Source: G020350405 sp964513655
GTDB lineage: Bacteria; Planctomycetota; Phycisphaerae; Sedimentisphaerales; Anaerobacaceae
Reading direction: 5' to 3'
DNA length: 24,395 nucleotides
Assembly (NCBI GenBank): GCA_964513655.1
Contig: CAZENQ010000045.1
Location: 1 to 24,395, forward strand
Both the position numbers and the translations under genes were made by a program. The notes under the pieces are model-generated. The model was given only the letters and a program-made list of their open reading frames with translations, was not told where the DNA came from and made no database searches. Of this stretch, positions 8,033 through 16,377 are shown one piece after another. Each line of letters starts with the position of its first letter. The first letter of the stretch is position 1.

Positions 8033-9046
8033 TTAAAGCTCTTGTCCCTTATTGTCATTGTCGTCCACTTCGTTTTTGCTTTCACTGCTATCCTGTTCGG
8101 CGTCTTTGGGAGAACGATCCTGTTCTTTGGTCGCGGTCGTTTCCGGAGGTGCAACTATTTCAAGTTCCTCGACAGGGACGGCGTTTTTTGTTCCATTGTC
8201 GAGTTCTACCACAACAAGTTGAGTCAATATTTGGGTGTCGACGACTTTGCCCTGGCCGTGTTTGGTTTTTACCGTTGTCCTTTTCTTGGGTAGTCGTTTT
8301 TTAAGTTCGGTATAGGTTTTGTCTTCGTACCTCAGGCAGCACTTTAATCTGCCGCAGTAGCCTGAGATTTTCGAAGGGTCAAGGGTGGCTTTTTGCATTT
8401 TTGCCATTCGCATATTGACAGGCTTTAGAGCTTTAAGGAACCTTATGCAGCAGCATTCCTGGCCGCAGCTTTCTATGTCGCCGAGCAATCTGGCCTCATC
8501 GCGTGAACCGATTTGTCGCATTTCGATTCTTGTCTGGTGTTCGTGAGCGATTTTTTTGACCAGATCTCGGAAATCGACCCGGCCATCAGACATAAAGTAG
8601 AAGATGATTCGTTCGCCGCCGAATATGTGTTCTGCGTCGACTATTTTCATGGGCAGGTCCATTTCCTTGACAAAGCGTCTGCAGGACTTGAGTTCTTCTT
8701 CTGCTATTTTCCGCAGGTGTCTTTCTTCGCTTATGTCGTCGGGGGTCGCGTATCGGATGAATCTGCCGGTCGGCTTGACGGAGGAATCTACATCGCTGTC
8801 ATCGAAGTATTTTTTGATTTGTTCCTGGCTTAATCTAAAGTGCCCGGCCCTGTAAGGGCAGAGCTGGCCGACAAGTTGACCCAATTCGAGTCCTCTGTCG
8901 GTTTTTACGACGACGCGGTTTGGCACTTTTGGAATATAACTTTCGTGGTGTTCGAACCACCCGAGCGTGTTCATCCGGTCGTAGCGAACCAACATATATT
9001 TTTTATTTTTAGCCTGTTTAGGCTTTGTTGCCTTGGTTTTTGACAT
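8033..9046 (-). CDS. ricT: PSP1-domain protein RicT (YaaT)
   Basis: 337 residues. The PSP1 C-terminal domain is clear: FGGERIIFYFMSDGRVDFRD (about 142-161), RIEMRQIGSRDEA (173-185), a first cysteine cluster CGQECCC (194-200), NPSKISG-like DPSKISGYCGR (223-233) and CCLRYE (236-241). In Bacillus, RicT joins RicA and RicF in an iron-sulfur complex that assists RNase Y in mRNA maturation; the cysteines agree with metal binding. A Lys-rich N-terminus precedes it, and a charged, probably disordered tail (about 295-337) follows. Between them (about 242-290) is a small beta-rich segment like that in other RicT proteins. The position between holB and metG matches Bacillus. No RicA or RicF gene is seen here, so the partners are unknown. 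Confidence 0.9.
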   Translation of the reverse strand: MSKTKATKPKQAKNKKYMLVRYDRMNTLGWFEHHESYIPKVPNRVVVKTDRGLELGQLVGQLCPYRAGHFRLSQEQIKKYFDDSDVDSSVKPTGRFIRYATPDDISEERHLRKIAEEELKSCRRFVKEMDLPMKIVDAEHIFGGERIIFYFMSDGRVDFRDLVKKIAHEHQTRIEMRQIGSRDEARLLGDIESCGQECCCIRFLKALKPVNMRMAKMQKATLDPSKISGYCGRLKCCLRYEDKTYTELKKRLPKKRTTVKTKHGQGKVVDTQILTQLVVVELDNGTKNAVPVEELEIVAPPETTATKEQDRSPKDAEQDSSESKNEVDDNDNKGQEL

Positions 9047-9087
9047 TTCAATTACCTACCTTAGTATGCGCATCGGCATTGCTGTCT

Positions 9088-10200
9088 CTAAATCTTTATT
9101 TTATCAGAAACAGCGAGATTTAGCAATAGCTGCTCGAAAATAAGCCTTTCGTTGACGGCCGATTCAATCCAGCGCATTGTCTGGTAGGCATCGGCGATTT
9201 TTTCGGCGGCCTCCTCGGGGCCGAGGTGTTGGGCGAGCTTTTTTATTTGCTCTTTCTGGTCGAAGTTGATGAGGTTTTGGGACCCTGAGAGGTTTAGTGT
9301 CATTGTATCGTGCAGGGCCGATATGATTACCTGTACGAGAGTTTTTGCGGCTCTTCGGTTTATATCTTTTTTGCTGGTGTTTTTGTCAAGTTCAGCCCAG
9401 ACGGCGGCGATTTTTTTGCTCTCGTCCATCAGCCACCCGGCCAGCTCCAGTGCGCCGGCATATTCAAGACCGGCCACAGAGCTCAGCAGTTCTTTCTTGG
9501 TTTGGTAAAGCTCGGCATCGGCCAGCTCGAGCTGCGCCCACTGGCAGGCTTGTCCCAGGCTGCCCTGGGCCAGACGTGCGAAATATTGGGCCTTTTTTCC
9601 ATCGAGGCCCATCTGATTCAATTTGCCGATTATCCTCTCTTCAGCGATGGGCAAGAAGCGTATAATCTGGCATCTTGATTTGGTTGTGGGAAGAAGCCTT
9701 TCCATACGCGTACAAAGCAGGATAATGGTGCAGTATTCGGGCGGTTCTTCAAGTACTTTGAGCAGGCAATTCTGTGATTCGTTATTGAGCTTTTCGCCTT
9801 CGCTGAGAACAAAGACTTTTCTTCGTGACACGCCCGGCCTATTTGAGACCTTTTCGATTACGAACTCCCGAACGACATCGATCGGAAATTCGAGAGGTGG
9901 TTTTCTGCCTTTGCCATCTCTGGTGAATTCAAGCAGTTCCTTATAGACGTGATGGAAGTCAGGATGTGAACCGGCCTCCAAAAGCCGGCAGGATTGGCAC
10001 GAGCCGCAACTGTCGCTAAATCCGTCTTCTGTTACAGTACTATTGCAAAGCAGTAGCCTAGCCCATTCGCGGGCGGTCTTGAATCTTCCCACGCCTTCTG
10101 CCCCGGCAAAAATATATGCGTGCGGTGATTTATCCGAAGCATATGCCCGCTGTAAAATCGAAATCGCATTGTCCTGACAGAAAATTTCTTTAAGCGACAT
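9088..10200 (-). CDS. holB: DNA polymerase III delta-prime subunit
   Basis: Clamp-loader subunit of 370 residues. An AAA+ fold begins at MSLKEIFCQDNAI, with HAYIFAGAEGVGRFKTA (27-43) in the Walker A position. That loop has Arg-Phe-Lys-Thr where a working ATPase has Gly-Lys-Ser/Thr, which fits delta-prime being a stator rather than an ATPase. A zinc module follows: C52, C65, C68 and C71 ahead of GSHPD. NNESQNCLLKVLEEPP and the SRC motif (TTKSRCQIIRF) are present. I chose ATG 10200 because the protein then begins as in the family; an in-frame TTG at 10233 would add 11 atypical residues. No good Shine-Dalgarno precedes 10200. The gene lies directly after tmk. Confidence 0.93.
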   Translation of the reverse strand: MSLKEIFCQDNAISILQRAYASDKSPHAYIFAGAEGVGRFKTAREWARLLLCNSTVTEDGFSDSCGSCQSCRLLEAGSHPDFHHVYKELLEFTRDGKGRKPPLEFPIDVVREFVIEKVSNRPGVSRRKVFVLSEGEKLNNESQNCLLKVLEEPPEYCTIILLCTRMERLLPTTKSRCQIIRFLPIAEERIIGKLNQMGLDGKKAQYFARLAQGSLGQACQWAQLELADAELYQTKKELLSSVAGLEYAGALELAGWLMDESKKIAAVWAELDKNTSKKDINRRAAKTLVQVIISALHDTMTLNLSGSQNLINFDQKEQIKKLAQHLGPEEAAEKIADAYQTMRWIESAVNERLIFEQLLLNLAVSDKIKI

Positions 10201-10211
10201 AATATAAATAA

Positions 10212-10227
10212 GCCACAGGGGCCACAG
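10212..10227. repeat. Short tandem GCCACAG repeat between tmk and holB
   Basis: GCCACAG occurs at 10212-10218 and again at 10221-10227, in the 41 bases between the tmk stop and the holB start. It resembles the CACAGAG-type short repeats scattered through intergenic DNA of some environmental genomes (from memory, not checked). No other copy was noticed in the window. Confidence 0.4.
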
Positions 10228-10241
10228 AGACAAAAGAAAAT

Positions 10242-10925
10242 CTAAGTTGTTTCAACGATTTCTATTATTTTTTTATGGATTGTTTCTATGTCACCGGAGG
10301 CTTCGATGACTTTCACAGCGCCGGGATAATATTCTCCTATCTTGAGGAAGCCTTGTCTTGCTTTTCGGTGATACTCTAAGCTCCGAGAATCAAAGCGGTC
10401 AGTAATGACGTTGTCAAACAAGAAGGCTTGGTTTGCATCCTTGTGATTTGTTTTAGCTCTTTGGTATCGCTTGTGTCCCGTTCGCTCGCGTCCTTCCTCG
10501 GCGGGTATGTCAAGTATGATTGTCAGGTCCGGCCAAGTATCTCCGACTGCAAATTTGCCCAAGTCGATAATCTTGTCGACAGGATAGCCACTACTGCCTT
10601 GGTAAGCACAAGTTGCTGAAATAAATCTGTCACACAGAACAGTTTTGCCCTGTTCGAGTGCGGGTTTGATCACTTCTGCGACAAGTTGAGTTCGGGATGC
10701 CATGAACAGCATAGCTTCGGTGTGAACGTCCATGGATCCTTGCGAATCATATTTCAGCAGACGGCTAATTTGTTCGCCGATTTTAGTACCCCCTGGGTCG
10801 CAGGCCTGTACTACCTTAGTACCTCTGTTACCCAAGTAAGCTGCAAGTAATTCTAATTGCGTAGTCTTTCCGCAGCCGTCCGGCCCATCAAGAACAATAA
10901 ATTTGCCTGAAAATCTATTCTTCAC
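10242..10925 (-). CDS. tmk: Thymidylate kinase
   Basis: Cytoplasmic nucleoside monophosphate kinase of 227 residues that phosphorylates dTMP to dTDP for DNA synthesis. Motifs: P-loop GPDGCGKTTQ (14-23), CDPGGTKIGEQIS (42-54), the DR-containing substrate segment CDRFISATCAYQGSSGYP, and a LID with RTGHKRYQR. It is slightly longer than the usual 205-215 residues. The extra part lies around the LID and the following NVITDRFDSRSLEYHRKAR segment. The start codon is GTG (10923-10925), with AAAGG about 8 bases upstream. It is the gene after dnaE in the replication operon, with a 72-base gap; holB follows. Confidence 0.95.
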   Translation of the reverse strand: MKNRFSGKFIVLDGPDGCGKTTQLELLAAYLGNRGTKVVQACDPGGTKIGEQISRLLKYDSQGSMDVHTEAMLFMASRTQLVAEVIKPALEQGKTVLCDRFISATCAYQGSSGYPVDKIIDLGKFAVGDTWPDLTIILDIPAEEGRERTGHKRYQRAKTNHKDANQAFLFDNVITDRFDSRSLEYHRKARQGFLKIGEYYPGAVKVIEASGDIETIHKKIIEIVETT

Positions 10926-10997
10926 TTAACTACCTTTGGGAGCCACACAATAATCTTGTCTCAACATTTTCATCTACTAAAAAGCCGGATTCTTCGC

Positions 10998-13900
10998 TCA
11001 TCTTGTTAGTTGGAAGTTTTCCGGGCCGACGAGCTGTCTGATTTTTCTGCAGAAGTCGAGGTCCGGGTTGACGGACAGCTCTTTGTCGGCGGCTGCGTAG
11101 ACCTTGCCTTTTTCGGTTTTTACGGCGACATAGAGAGGGCTCTGTCCTCTGTGTGTCTGACAGATACTCTTTATCGTAGCGACCTTTTCTTTGGTAACGT
11201 CTCTGGCATCCAGTCGGATCTTTACCTTCGCGGCCAGTTTTTCTCTGACGTCGTCCAGGGTTATAAGTTCGACAGCTATGACGTTTGGTTTTTCTCTTCT
11301 GAAATCGAGCTTTCCCTTCACAAAAACGATGGTATCCTCGACTAATAATTCGGCGAATTTATTCAGCACATCGGAGAACATTACGACCTCGACAGAACCC
11401 TGGAGGTCTTCGAGTACGAAGACGGCCATTTTTGAACCGGCGTTTCGCCCCTTTCTTGTTATATGGTACCTTTTCTTTGTTATTATCCCACCAATTACGA
11501 TTTGCCTGTCCTGGGTGGAGTCAGCCAATCGGGAGGTGTCGATTGTGGAATAAAGGTTTATCGTCTCGGCGTGGTGACTCAAAGGATTGCTGGTTACATA
11601 GAAGCCGAGGACCTGTTTTTCATAGGCCAGCATTTGCGGCTCAGGCCAGGGCGGGGCCTGGGGCAGACGCTGAGCATCTTTTGCATAGTCCTGGTCCTGC
11701 ATCTGTCCGAAGAAGCTCATTTGGCCGTTTTGTTTGTCGGCCTGGGAGGTTGTTCCGATTTGCATTGCCTTTTCGAGGCCGGCCATCATCTGTGCCCGGT
11801 TTCCGCCGAGCCTGTCGAATGCTCCGGCCTTTATCAGGGCTTCGAGGACCTGTTTGTTGGCGGCTCTCAGGTCGACGTTTTCGCAGAAATGGAAGAGGCT
11901 CTGGAATCGTCCTGTCTTTTCGCGGGCGGCTATGATTTGTTCGACGGCCTTTTGGCCGACGCCCTTTACCGCGGCCAGGCCGAAACGTATTACGCCACTT
12001 TTGTCATCACCATGGCCCTTATAAAGAGGTGTAAAGTCTACGCCGCTTTCATTGATGTCAGGCGGCATGACTTCGATGTCCATTTTCCCGCACTCGGCAA
12101 TATAATCAACTATCTTGTCGGTGTTGTCCATTTCGTATGTCAGAAGTGCCGCCATATATTCGACGGGCCAATGGGCCTTCATATAAGCGGTCTGGTACGC
12201 AATAAAGGCATAGCGTGTTGAATGGCTTTTGTTAAAGCCGTAGCCCGCGAAGCGCTCGATAAACTCGAAAATCTGCCGGGCCTGGTTTTGGGTCAGGCCT
12301 TTATTGGCACAACCCGCTATGAACCTTTCCCTCTCCTTGGTGATTGTTTTGGCCTTCTTTTTGCTTATTGCCTTTATCAGACCATAGGCCTCCCGCAGGG
12401 GTATATCGCCGAGGCGGTTGCAGATGCGCATGACCTGTTCCTGATAGACCATAATGCCGTAGGTCTCGTCGAGGATTTCTTTCATGATTGGGTGCGGCAG
12501 GTCCCATTTTGCGCCGTGTTTGCGGTCGATATAATCGGGGATTAGTATCATCGGGCCCGGGCGATAGAGGGCATTGGCGGCGATGAGGTCTTCGATTCTG
12601 TCGGGCTTCATTTTTATCAGCATGTCCTGCATTCCGCCGGACTCAAACTGGAAAACACCCTTTGTCCTGCCGCCGGCAAACAGTTCAAAGACCATGGGGT
12701 CCGCCAGGTCGATTTTTTCGAGGTCAATGTCTTTGTTGTGAAGGTCTTTTACCAGTTTGCGTGCCCGCTCTAATACGCTGAGGGTCTTTAAGCCCAAAAA
12801 GTCCATCTTCAGCAGGCCGACCTTTTCGACGATGGGCCCTTCGTACTGGGTTATGATATCGTCGGAGTCGGACGCCTTGTAGAGCGGCAGGAAATCGGTC
12901 AGTGGCTCATCGGCGATGACGACGCCGGCGGCATGCACCGATGCATGACGGGCAAGCCCTTCGAGTTTTTTGCATATGTCGATTACTTTTTTTGTCTGCT
13001 CGCTCTGTTCATAGGCTTGCTTCAGTTTTGGTTCGGTCTTTAAGGCCTTATCGATGGTCATACCAAGAGAGAAGGGGACGAGTTTGGCGAGTCTGTCGGC
13101 TTCCGGTAAAGGTACGGCCAAGACCCTGCAGATGTCACGGATAACCGCCCTGGCTTTCATCGTTCCGAATGTTATGATTTGTGCGACGTGGCCGTATTTG
13201 CGGCGGACATAGTCGATGATTTTCGGCCTGCTGTCCTGGCATATATCGATATCAATGTCAGGCATCTCATTGCGCTGAGGGTCCATAAATCTCTCGAAGA
13301 GCAGGTCGTACTTGAGCGGGTCGATATCACATAATCCGAGACAGTAGCCGACAATGGTGCCGACGCCGCTGCCTCTGGCCCCTGCGGGGATATTGTTTTG
13401 GTGTGCGTAGTTGCAGAAGTCCCAGACGATAAGGAAATAGCTTGCGAATCCCTTCGATTCGATTACGTCGAGTTCTCTGTCGAGCCGCTCTTTTATCTGG
13501 TCTGTAATTTGGCCGTATGTTTGCCTGGCCCGCTCGTAACATAATTTAGTGAGGAACTCTTCCGGTGTTGAGCCATCGGTGGGCTTGAAGCTGGGAGCAT
13601 GGCGAGTTTTCAGGTCGAGCTCGACATTGCAGCGCTCGGCAAGGGCCAGAGTATTATCACAAGCCTCGGGGACGTCGCTGAAGAGCATGCGCATTTGTTC
13701 GGGGCTTTTCAGGAAGATATCTTTTGGATAAATCATTCTGCCTGGGTCATCCGCATTTTTGCCGGTGCTTATACAGCATAGGCAGTTGTGCGCTTCGTAG
13801 TCATCTTCTTGAAGGAAGTGTACGTCGTTTGTTGCGAGCAGGCCCAGGCCCATTTTATTGGCAATGTTTATCAGCGCTTGATTTATCTGCGGGTCGTCAT

Positions 13901-14447
13901 CTTCGTGGTTCTGGATTTCGACGAAGAATCTGTTTGGCCCGAATATCTTTAGATAGCTTTCTACGACCGCAATAGCCCCCTTTTCGTCGCCGTTTGCCAA
14001 CAGGCAGGCAAGTTCGCCTTTGAGGCAGGCCGAGGTGGCAATCAGGCCGGTGTTTAGTTCGGCGAGGATTTGCTTGTCAATTCTTGGGCGATAGTAGAAG
14101 CCTTCCGTAAAGCCTATGGTTGCAAGTTTCAAAAGATTCTTATAACCGGTATTGTCTTCGGCTAAAAGTATTAAGTGGTATGCGGCATCGGTGATAGAAC
14201 TTTTTGTCCTGTCGAACCTGCTGCGCGGCGCGATGTACGCTTCGATACCGAGGATTGGCTTGATATGTGCGGCGTGGGCTTTTGTATAGAACTCCACGGC
14301 GCCGAACAGATTGCCGTGGTCGGTTACGGCGACGGCCTCCATTTGCAATTGTTTGCAGTGTTTGAACAGATTGCCGAAAGGTATTGCGCCATCGAGCAGT
14401 GAATATTGGCTATGCAGGTGAAGATGCGTAAATCCTTTACTCGACAT
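10998..14447 (-). CDS. dnaE: DNA polymerase III alpha subunit (DnaE1 type)
   Basis: Replicative C-family polymerase of 1149 residues. Domain order: PHP domain with THLHLHSQYSLLDG (7-20) and TDHGNL (42-47); palm with GARGSGVG (356-363), catalytic PDIDID (396-401) and the third-Asp motif KMDFLGL (about 558-564); fingers; a helix-hairpin-helix region (GLAAVKGVGQKAVEQI); and an OB-fold (about 990-1070). NGQMSFFGQM, just before the OB-fold, has the look of the internal beta-clamp-binding motif. ATG 14447 starts at the normal family position with AGGATG about 9 bases upstream. There is no 3'-5' exonuclease domain, as in DnaE and unlike PolC. First gene of the operon, with its own near-consensus promoter. 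Confidence 0.98.
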   Translation of the reverse strand: MSSKGFTHLHLHSQYSLLDGAIPFGNLFKHCKQLQMEAVAVTDHGNLFGAVEFYTKAHAAHIKPILGIEAYIAPRSRFDRTKSSITDAAYHLILLAEDNTGYKNLLKLATIGFTEGFYYRPRIDKQILAELNTGLIATSACLKGELACLLANGDEKGAIAVVESYLKIFGPNRFFVEIQNHEDDDPQINQALINIANKMGLGLLATNDVHFLQEDDYEAHNCLCCISTGKNADDPGRMIYPKDIFLKSPEQMRMLFSDVPEACDNTLALAERCNVELDLKTRHAPSFKPTDGSTPEEFLTKLCYERARQTYGQITDQIKERLDRELDVIESKGFASYFLIVWDFCNYAHQNNIPAGARGSGVGTIVGYCLGLCDIDPLKYDLLFERFMDPQRNEMPDIDIDICQDSRPKIIDYVRRKYGHVAQIITFGTMKARAVIRDICRVLAVPLPEADRLAKLVPFSLGMTIDKALKTEPKLKQAYEQSEQTKKVIDICKKLEGLARHASVHAAGVVIADEPLTDFLPLYKASDSDDIITQYEGPIVEKVGLLKMDFLGLKTLSVLERARKLVKDLHNKDIDLEKIDLADPMVFELFAGGRTKGVFQFESGGMQDMLIKMKPDRIEDLIAANALYRPGPMILIPDYIDRKHGAKWDLPHPIMKEILDETYGIMVYQEQVMRICNRLGDIPLREAYGLIKAISKKKAKTITKERERFIAGCANKGLTQNQARQIFEFIERFAGYGFNKSHSTRYAFIAYQTAYMKAHWPVEYMAALLTYEMDNTDKIVDYIAECGKMDIEVMPPDINESGVDFTPLYKGHGDDKSGVIRFGLAAVKGVGQKAVEQIIAAREKTGRFQSLFHFCENVDLRAANKQVLEALIKAGAFDRLGGNRAQMMAGLEKAMQIGTTSQADKQNGQMSFFGQMQDQDYAKDAQRLPQAPPWPEPQMLAYEKQVLGFYVTSNPLSHHAETINLYSTIDTSRLADSTQDRQIVIGGIITKKRYHITRKGRNAGSKMAVFVLEDLQGSVEVVMFSDVLNKFAELLVEDTIVFVKGKLDFRREKPNVIAVELITLDDVREKLAAKVKIRLDARDVTKEKVATIKSICQTHRGQSPLYVAVKTEKGKVYAAADKELSVNPDLDFCRKIRQLVGPENFQLTR

Positions 14448-14483
14448 AAGTTAAGTCATCCTAAAATGTACGGTTGCCATTGT

Positions 14484-14512
14484 ATGATAAGTTCTGTATT
14501 TATCGATGTCAA
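14484..14512 (-). promoter_or_regulatory. Sigma70-type promoter for the dnaE operon
   Basis: On the minus strand TTGACA (14512-14507, perfect -35) and TATCAT (14489-14484, five of six for -10) are separated by exactly 17 bases. Transcription would start near 14477, giving a leader of about 30 bases with the AGGATG ribosome site before dnaE. It is divergent from the thiamin promoter, with 47 bases between the two -35 boxes. Confidence 0.75.
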
Positions 14513-14559
14513 GGAACTAAGCGGCTGGGGAGTTTCTGTTGGGCACGCACAAAAAATCC

Positions 14560-14588
14560 TTGTTGCAGCCAGCCGGTAGTGTTATAAT
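14560..14588 (+). promoter_or_regulatory. Sigma70-type promoter of the thiamin operon
   Basis: TTGTTG (14560-14565) and a perfect TATAAT (14583-14588) are separated by 17 bases. The predicted start near 14595 lies about 14 bases before the riboswitch P1 stem, the arrangement expected for a riboswitch-controlled transcript. Confidence 0.75.
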
Positions 14589-14608
14589 ATTTAGGTACAA
14601 TTTGGTTT

Positions 14609-14715
14609 TGCCAGGGGAGCTGGCCGGGTATGGACCCGCCGGAAAGCTGAGAAATCCCGATGATATCGGGGTGACCCTATGAACCTGAACAGGTTAGGAC
14701 CTGCGAAGGGAGGCA
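14609..14715 (+). promoter_or_regulatory. TPP riboswitch (THI element)
   Basis: The conserved THI-box blocks appear in order: GGGGAGC (14614-14620), AGCTGAGAAAT (14645-14655), GTGACCCTATGAACCTGA (about 14671-14688), then ACAGGTTAGGACCTGCG and AAGGGAGG up to 14713. P1 can form from TGCC (14609-14612) with GGCA (14712-14715). The variable arm has a perfect six-base stem CCCGAT/ATCGGG (14656-14661 with 14665-14670). The pyrimidine-sensing CTGAGA is intact. Thiamin pyrophosphate should switch the downstream thi genes off through the terminator that follows. Confidence 0.95.
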
Positions 14716-14733
14716 TGTAAAGATGAATTTGAA

Positions 14734-14763
14734 GCACTCCTTTTGCGGGAGTGCGTTTTTTTT
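14734..14763 (+). terminator. Riboswitch-controlled intrinsic terminator before thiF
   Basis: GCACTCC (14734-14740) and GGAGTGC (14748-14754) form a perfect 7-base stem with a 7-base loop, followed by G and eight T (14756-14763). It begins 18 bases after the aptamer, as a transcriptional expression platform should. CTCCTT (14737-14742) could instead pair with AAGGGAG at the aptamer's 3' edge, a possible antiterminator (inference). Confidence 0.88.
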
Positions 14764-14775
14764 GGTTTTTGCCCA

Positions 14776-15363
14776 ATGGTTTCGAGCCATGAAAAATTAG
14801 AGCAGGCGGTTGTCGGCATAGCCGGCTTGGGTGGCCTGGGCTCAACGGTTGCCGTTGCCTTAGCGAGAGCGGGTGTAGGTCGTCTGATAATTGCCGACTT
14901 TGACACGGTCGAGCAGGACAATCTGAGCAGGCAGCAGTATTTTGTTGACCAGGTTGGCAAAAACAAAGTCGATTGTGTCATTGAAAATCTGCAGCGAATA
15001 AATCCCGGTGTGGAAGTTAGAGGCCATCAACAAAGGTTGGATGCTGACAACATACCGAAGGTTTTTGCCGGCGCTGACGTGATTGCCGAATGCTTCGATG
15101 CGGCCGAGGAGAAACGGATGATTGTCGAGACCGTATTGGGCAGGATGGACAGGCCTATTGTCGTTACAGTTAGCGGTTTGGCCGGTTACGGCAACAGTAA
15201 CGCGATTCAAAGCCGGCGCATCTCAGAGCGGCTGATACTTGTCGGTGATGGCGAAAGTGGTATCGATTCAGGTAAGATTCTTACCGCCGCGAGAGTGGGT
15301 ATAGCAGCGTGTCATCAGGCAAATGCGATTATTGAAGTTCTGATTGACGAAATTAAGAGGTGA
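14776..15363 (+). CDS. thiF: ThiS adenylyltransferase (short ThiF type)
   Basis: 195-residue E1-like enzyme that adenylates the C-terminal glycine of ThiS so it can accept sulfur for the thiazole ring. The nucleotide-binding loop GIAGLGGLGS is at 14-23, acidic residues D41 and D43 end the second strand, and NLSRQQY (49-55) holds the conserved Arg and Gln. It is the short form (about 200 residues) without the CxxC zinc pairs of E. coli ThiF, often seen with ThiH in anaerobes. I start at ATG 14776, past the terminator; an in-frame TTG at 14743 lies inside the terminator loop and is rejected. No Shine-Dalgarno precedes 14776. thiS follows after 17 bases. Confidence 0.92.
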   Translation: MVSSHEKLEQAVVGIAGLGGLGSTVAVALARAGVGRLIIADFDTVEQDNLSRQQYFVDQVGKNKVDCVIENLQRINPGVEVRGHQQRLDADNIPKVFAGADVIAECFDAAEEKRMIVETVLGRMDRPIVVTVSGLAGYGNSNAIQSRRISERLILVGDGESGIDSGKILTAARVGIAACHQANAIIEVLIDEIKR

Positions 15364-15380
15364 TTTCTTAGAGAAGAAAA

Positions 15381-15593
15381 ATGGAAGCGTTAAAAGTAAA
15401 TGGCGTTGAGAGGCAGTTTCCTGCTGGGCAACTGCCTGCTACGGTGGCCCAATTATTGGAGCAGTTGCATATCGAGGCGGCGACGGTGGTGGCTGAGATA
15501 GACGGCGAAATTATCCAGCCGGAGAAGTTTGCCAAAACACAGCTTCGCACTGGCCAGGCAATCGAATTGGTGCGGTTTGTGCCGGGTGGATGA
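15381..15593 (+). CDS. thiS: Sulfur carrier protein ThiS
   Basis: Small ubiquitin-like protein of 70 residues ending in the essential Gly-Gly (FVPGG). The C-terminus is adenylated by ThiF and converted to a thiocarboxylate that supplies sulfur to ThiG. The N-terminus has the beta-grasp pattern (LKVNGVERQF), and the EIDGEIIQPEKF and TGQAIELVRFVPGG segments are typical. Normal length is 65-75 residues. It lies between thiF and thiG; the next ATG is 4 bases after its stop, and the end of its coding region supplies the GGTGGA ribosome site for thiG. Confidence 0.96.
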   Translation: MEALKVNGVERQFPAGQLPATVAQLLEQLHIEAATVVAEIDGEIIQPEKFAKTQLRTGQAIELVRFVPGG

Positions 15594-15597
15594 TTCT

Positions 15598-16377
15598 ATG
15601 GAAAAGCTTATGATTGCAAACAGAAAGTTTAGCTCCCGCCTGCTTGTGGGGACAGGTAAGTTCGCGTCTTGCGAGATTATGGCTGAGGCGATTGAAAAAT
15701 CCGGGACGGAAATCGTCACTGTTGCGCTTCGCAGAGTGGATATTGAAAATGAAAACGACGACATGCTAAGTGCTATTGACCGTAATAAGTACCTGTTGCT
15801 TCCGAACACCTCGGGTGCACGGGACGCCGATGAGGCGGTTCGTCTGTCGAGACTGGCTCGGGCGGCAACGGGGATTAACTGGGTGAAGCTGGAGGTTACT
15901 CCTGACCCATATTATTTGCTGCCCGACCCGGTAGAGACGCTTAAAGCGGCGGAGATTCTGGTGAAAGATGATTTCGTGGTTTTGCCGTACATCAATGCCG
16001 ACCCGATTTTAAGCAGGAAGCTCGAAGATATCGGCGCAGCAACGGTGATGCCGCTCGCAAGTCCTATCGGCTCGAATCAGGGGCTGAAAACCCGGGCATC
16101 GCTGGAGATAATAATCGAGCAGTCGAATGTGCCGGTTGTTATTGATGCGGGATTGGGCCTACCGTCACATGCGGCTGACGCAATGGAGATGGGGGCCGAT
16201 GCGGTTCTGGTCAATACGGCAATTGCGACGGCGGCAGAGCCCGCCGAGATGGCTGTGGCGTTTAAGTTAGCCGTCGAGGCCGGACGCAGGGCCTATGAGT
16301 CAGGCCCGGCTGCTGCCGACAAAAGGGCAAGTGCTTCCAGTCCGCTGACGGGATTTTTGAGAGACGACAAAAAATGA
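15598..16377 (+). CDS. thiG: Thiazole synthase ThiG
   Basis: 259-residue TIM-barrel enzyme that condenses 1-deoxy-D-xylulose-5-phosphate, dehydroglycine and ThiS-thiocarboxylate into thiazole phosphate. Markers are RLLVGTGKF (14-22), the Schiff-base lysine in NWVKLEV (Lys97), YINADPILSRKLEDIGAA (131-148), MPLASPIGSNQG (151-162) and GADAVLVNTAIA (199-210). I start at ATG 15598 because GGTGGA lies 7 bases upstream; the open frame runs back to 15529 inside thiS but those residues do not resemble ThiG. Its stop overlaps the thiH start by four bases (ATGA). GC is high here (36 of 60 bases at 16141-16200). Confidence 0.97.
   Translation: MEKLMIANRKFSSRLLVGTGKFASCEIMAEAIEKSGTEIVTVALRRVDIENENDDMLSAIDRNKYLLLPNTSGARDADEAVRLSRLARAATGINWVKLEVTPDPYYLLPDPVETLKAAEILVKDDFVVLPYINADPILSRKLEDIGAATVMPLASPIGSNQGLKTRASLEIIIEQSNVPVVIDAGLGLPSHAADAMEMGADAVLVNTAIATAAEPAEMAVAFKLAVEAGRRAYESGPAAADKRASASSPLTGFLRDDKK

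Noticed and set aside
11463..12221. A 252-codon open frame on the plus strand
   Set aside because: It lies wholly opposite dnaE, whose protein is intact and conserved there; the frame is a composition shadow with no recognisable domain.
14743..14775. Upstream TTG start for thiF
   Set aside because: It would put coding sequence inside the terminator hairpin and T-run, and the extra residues do not resemble ThiF.
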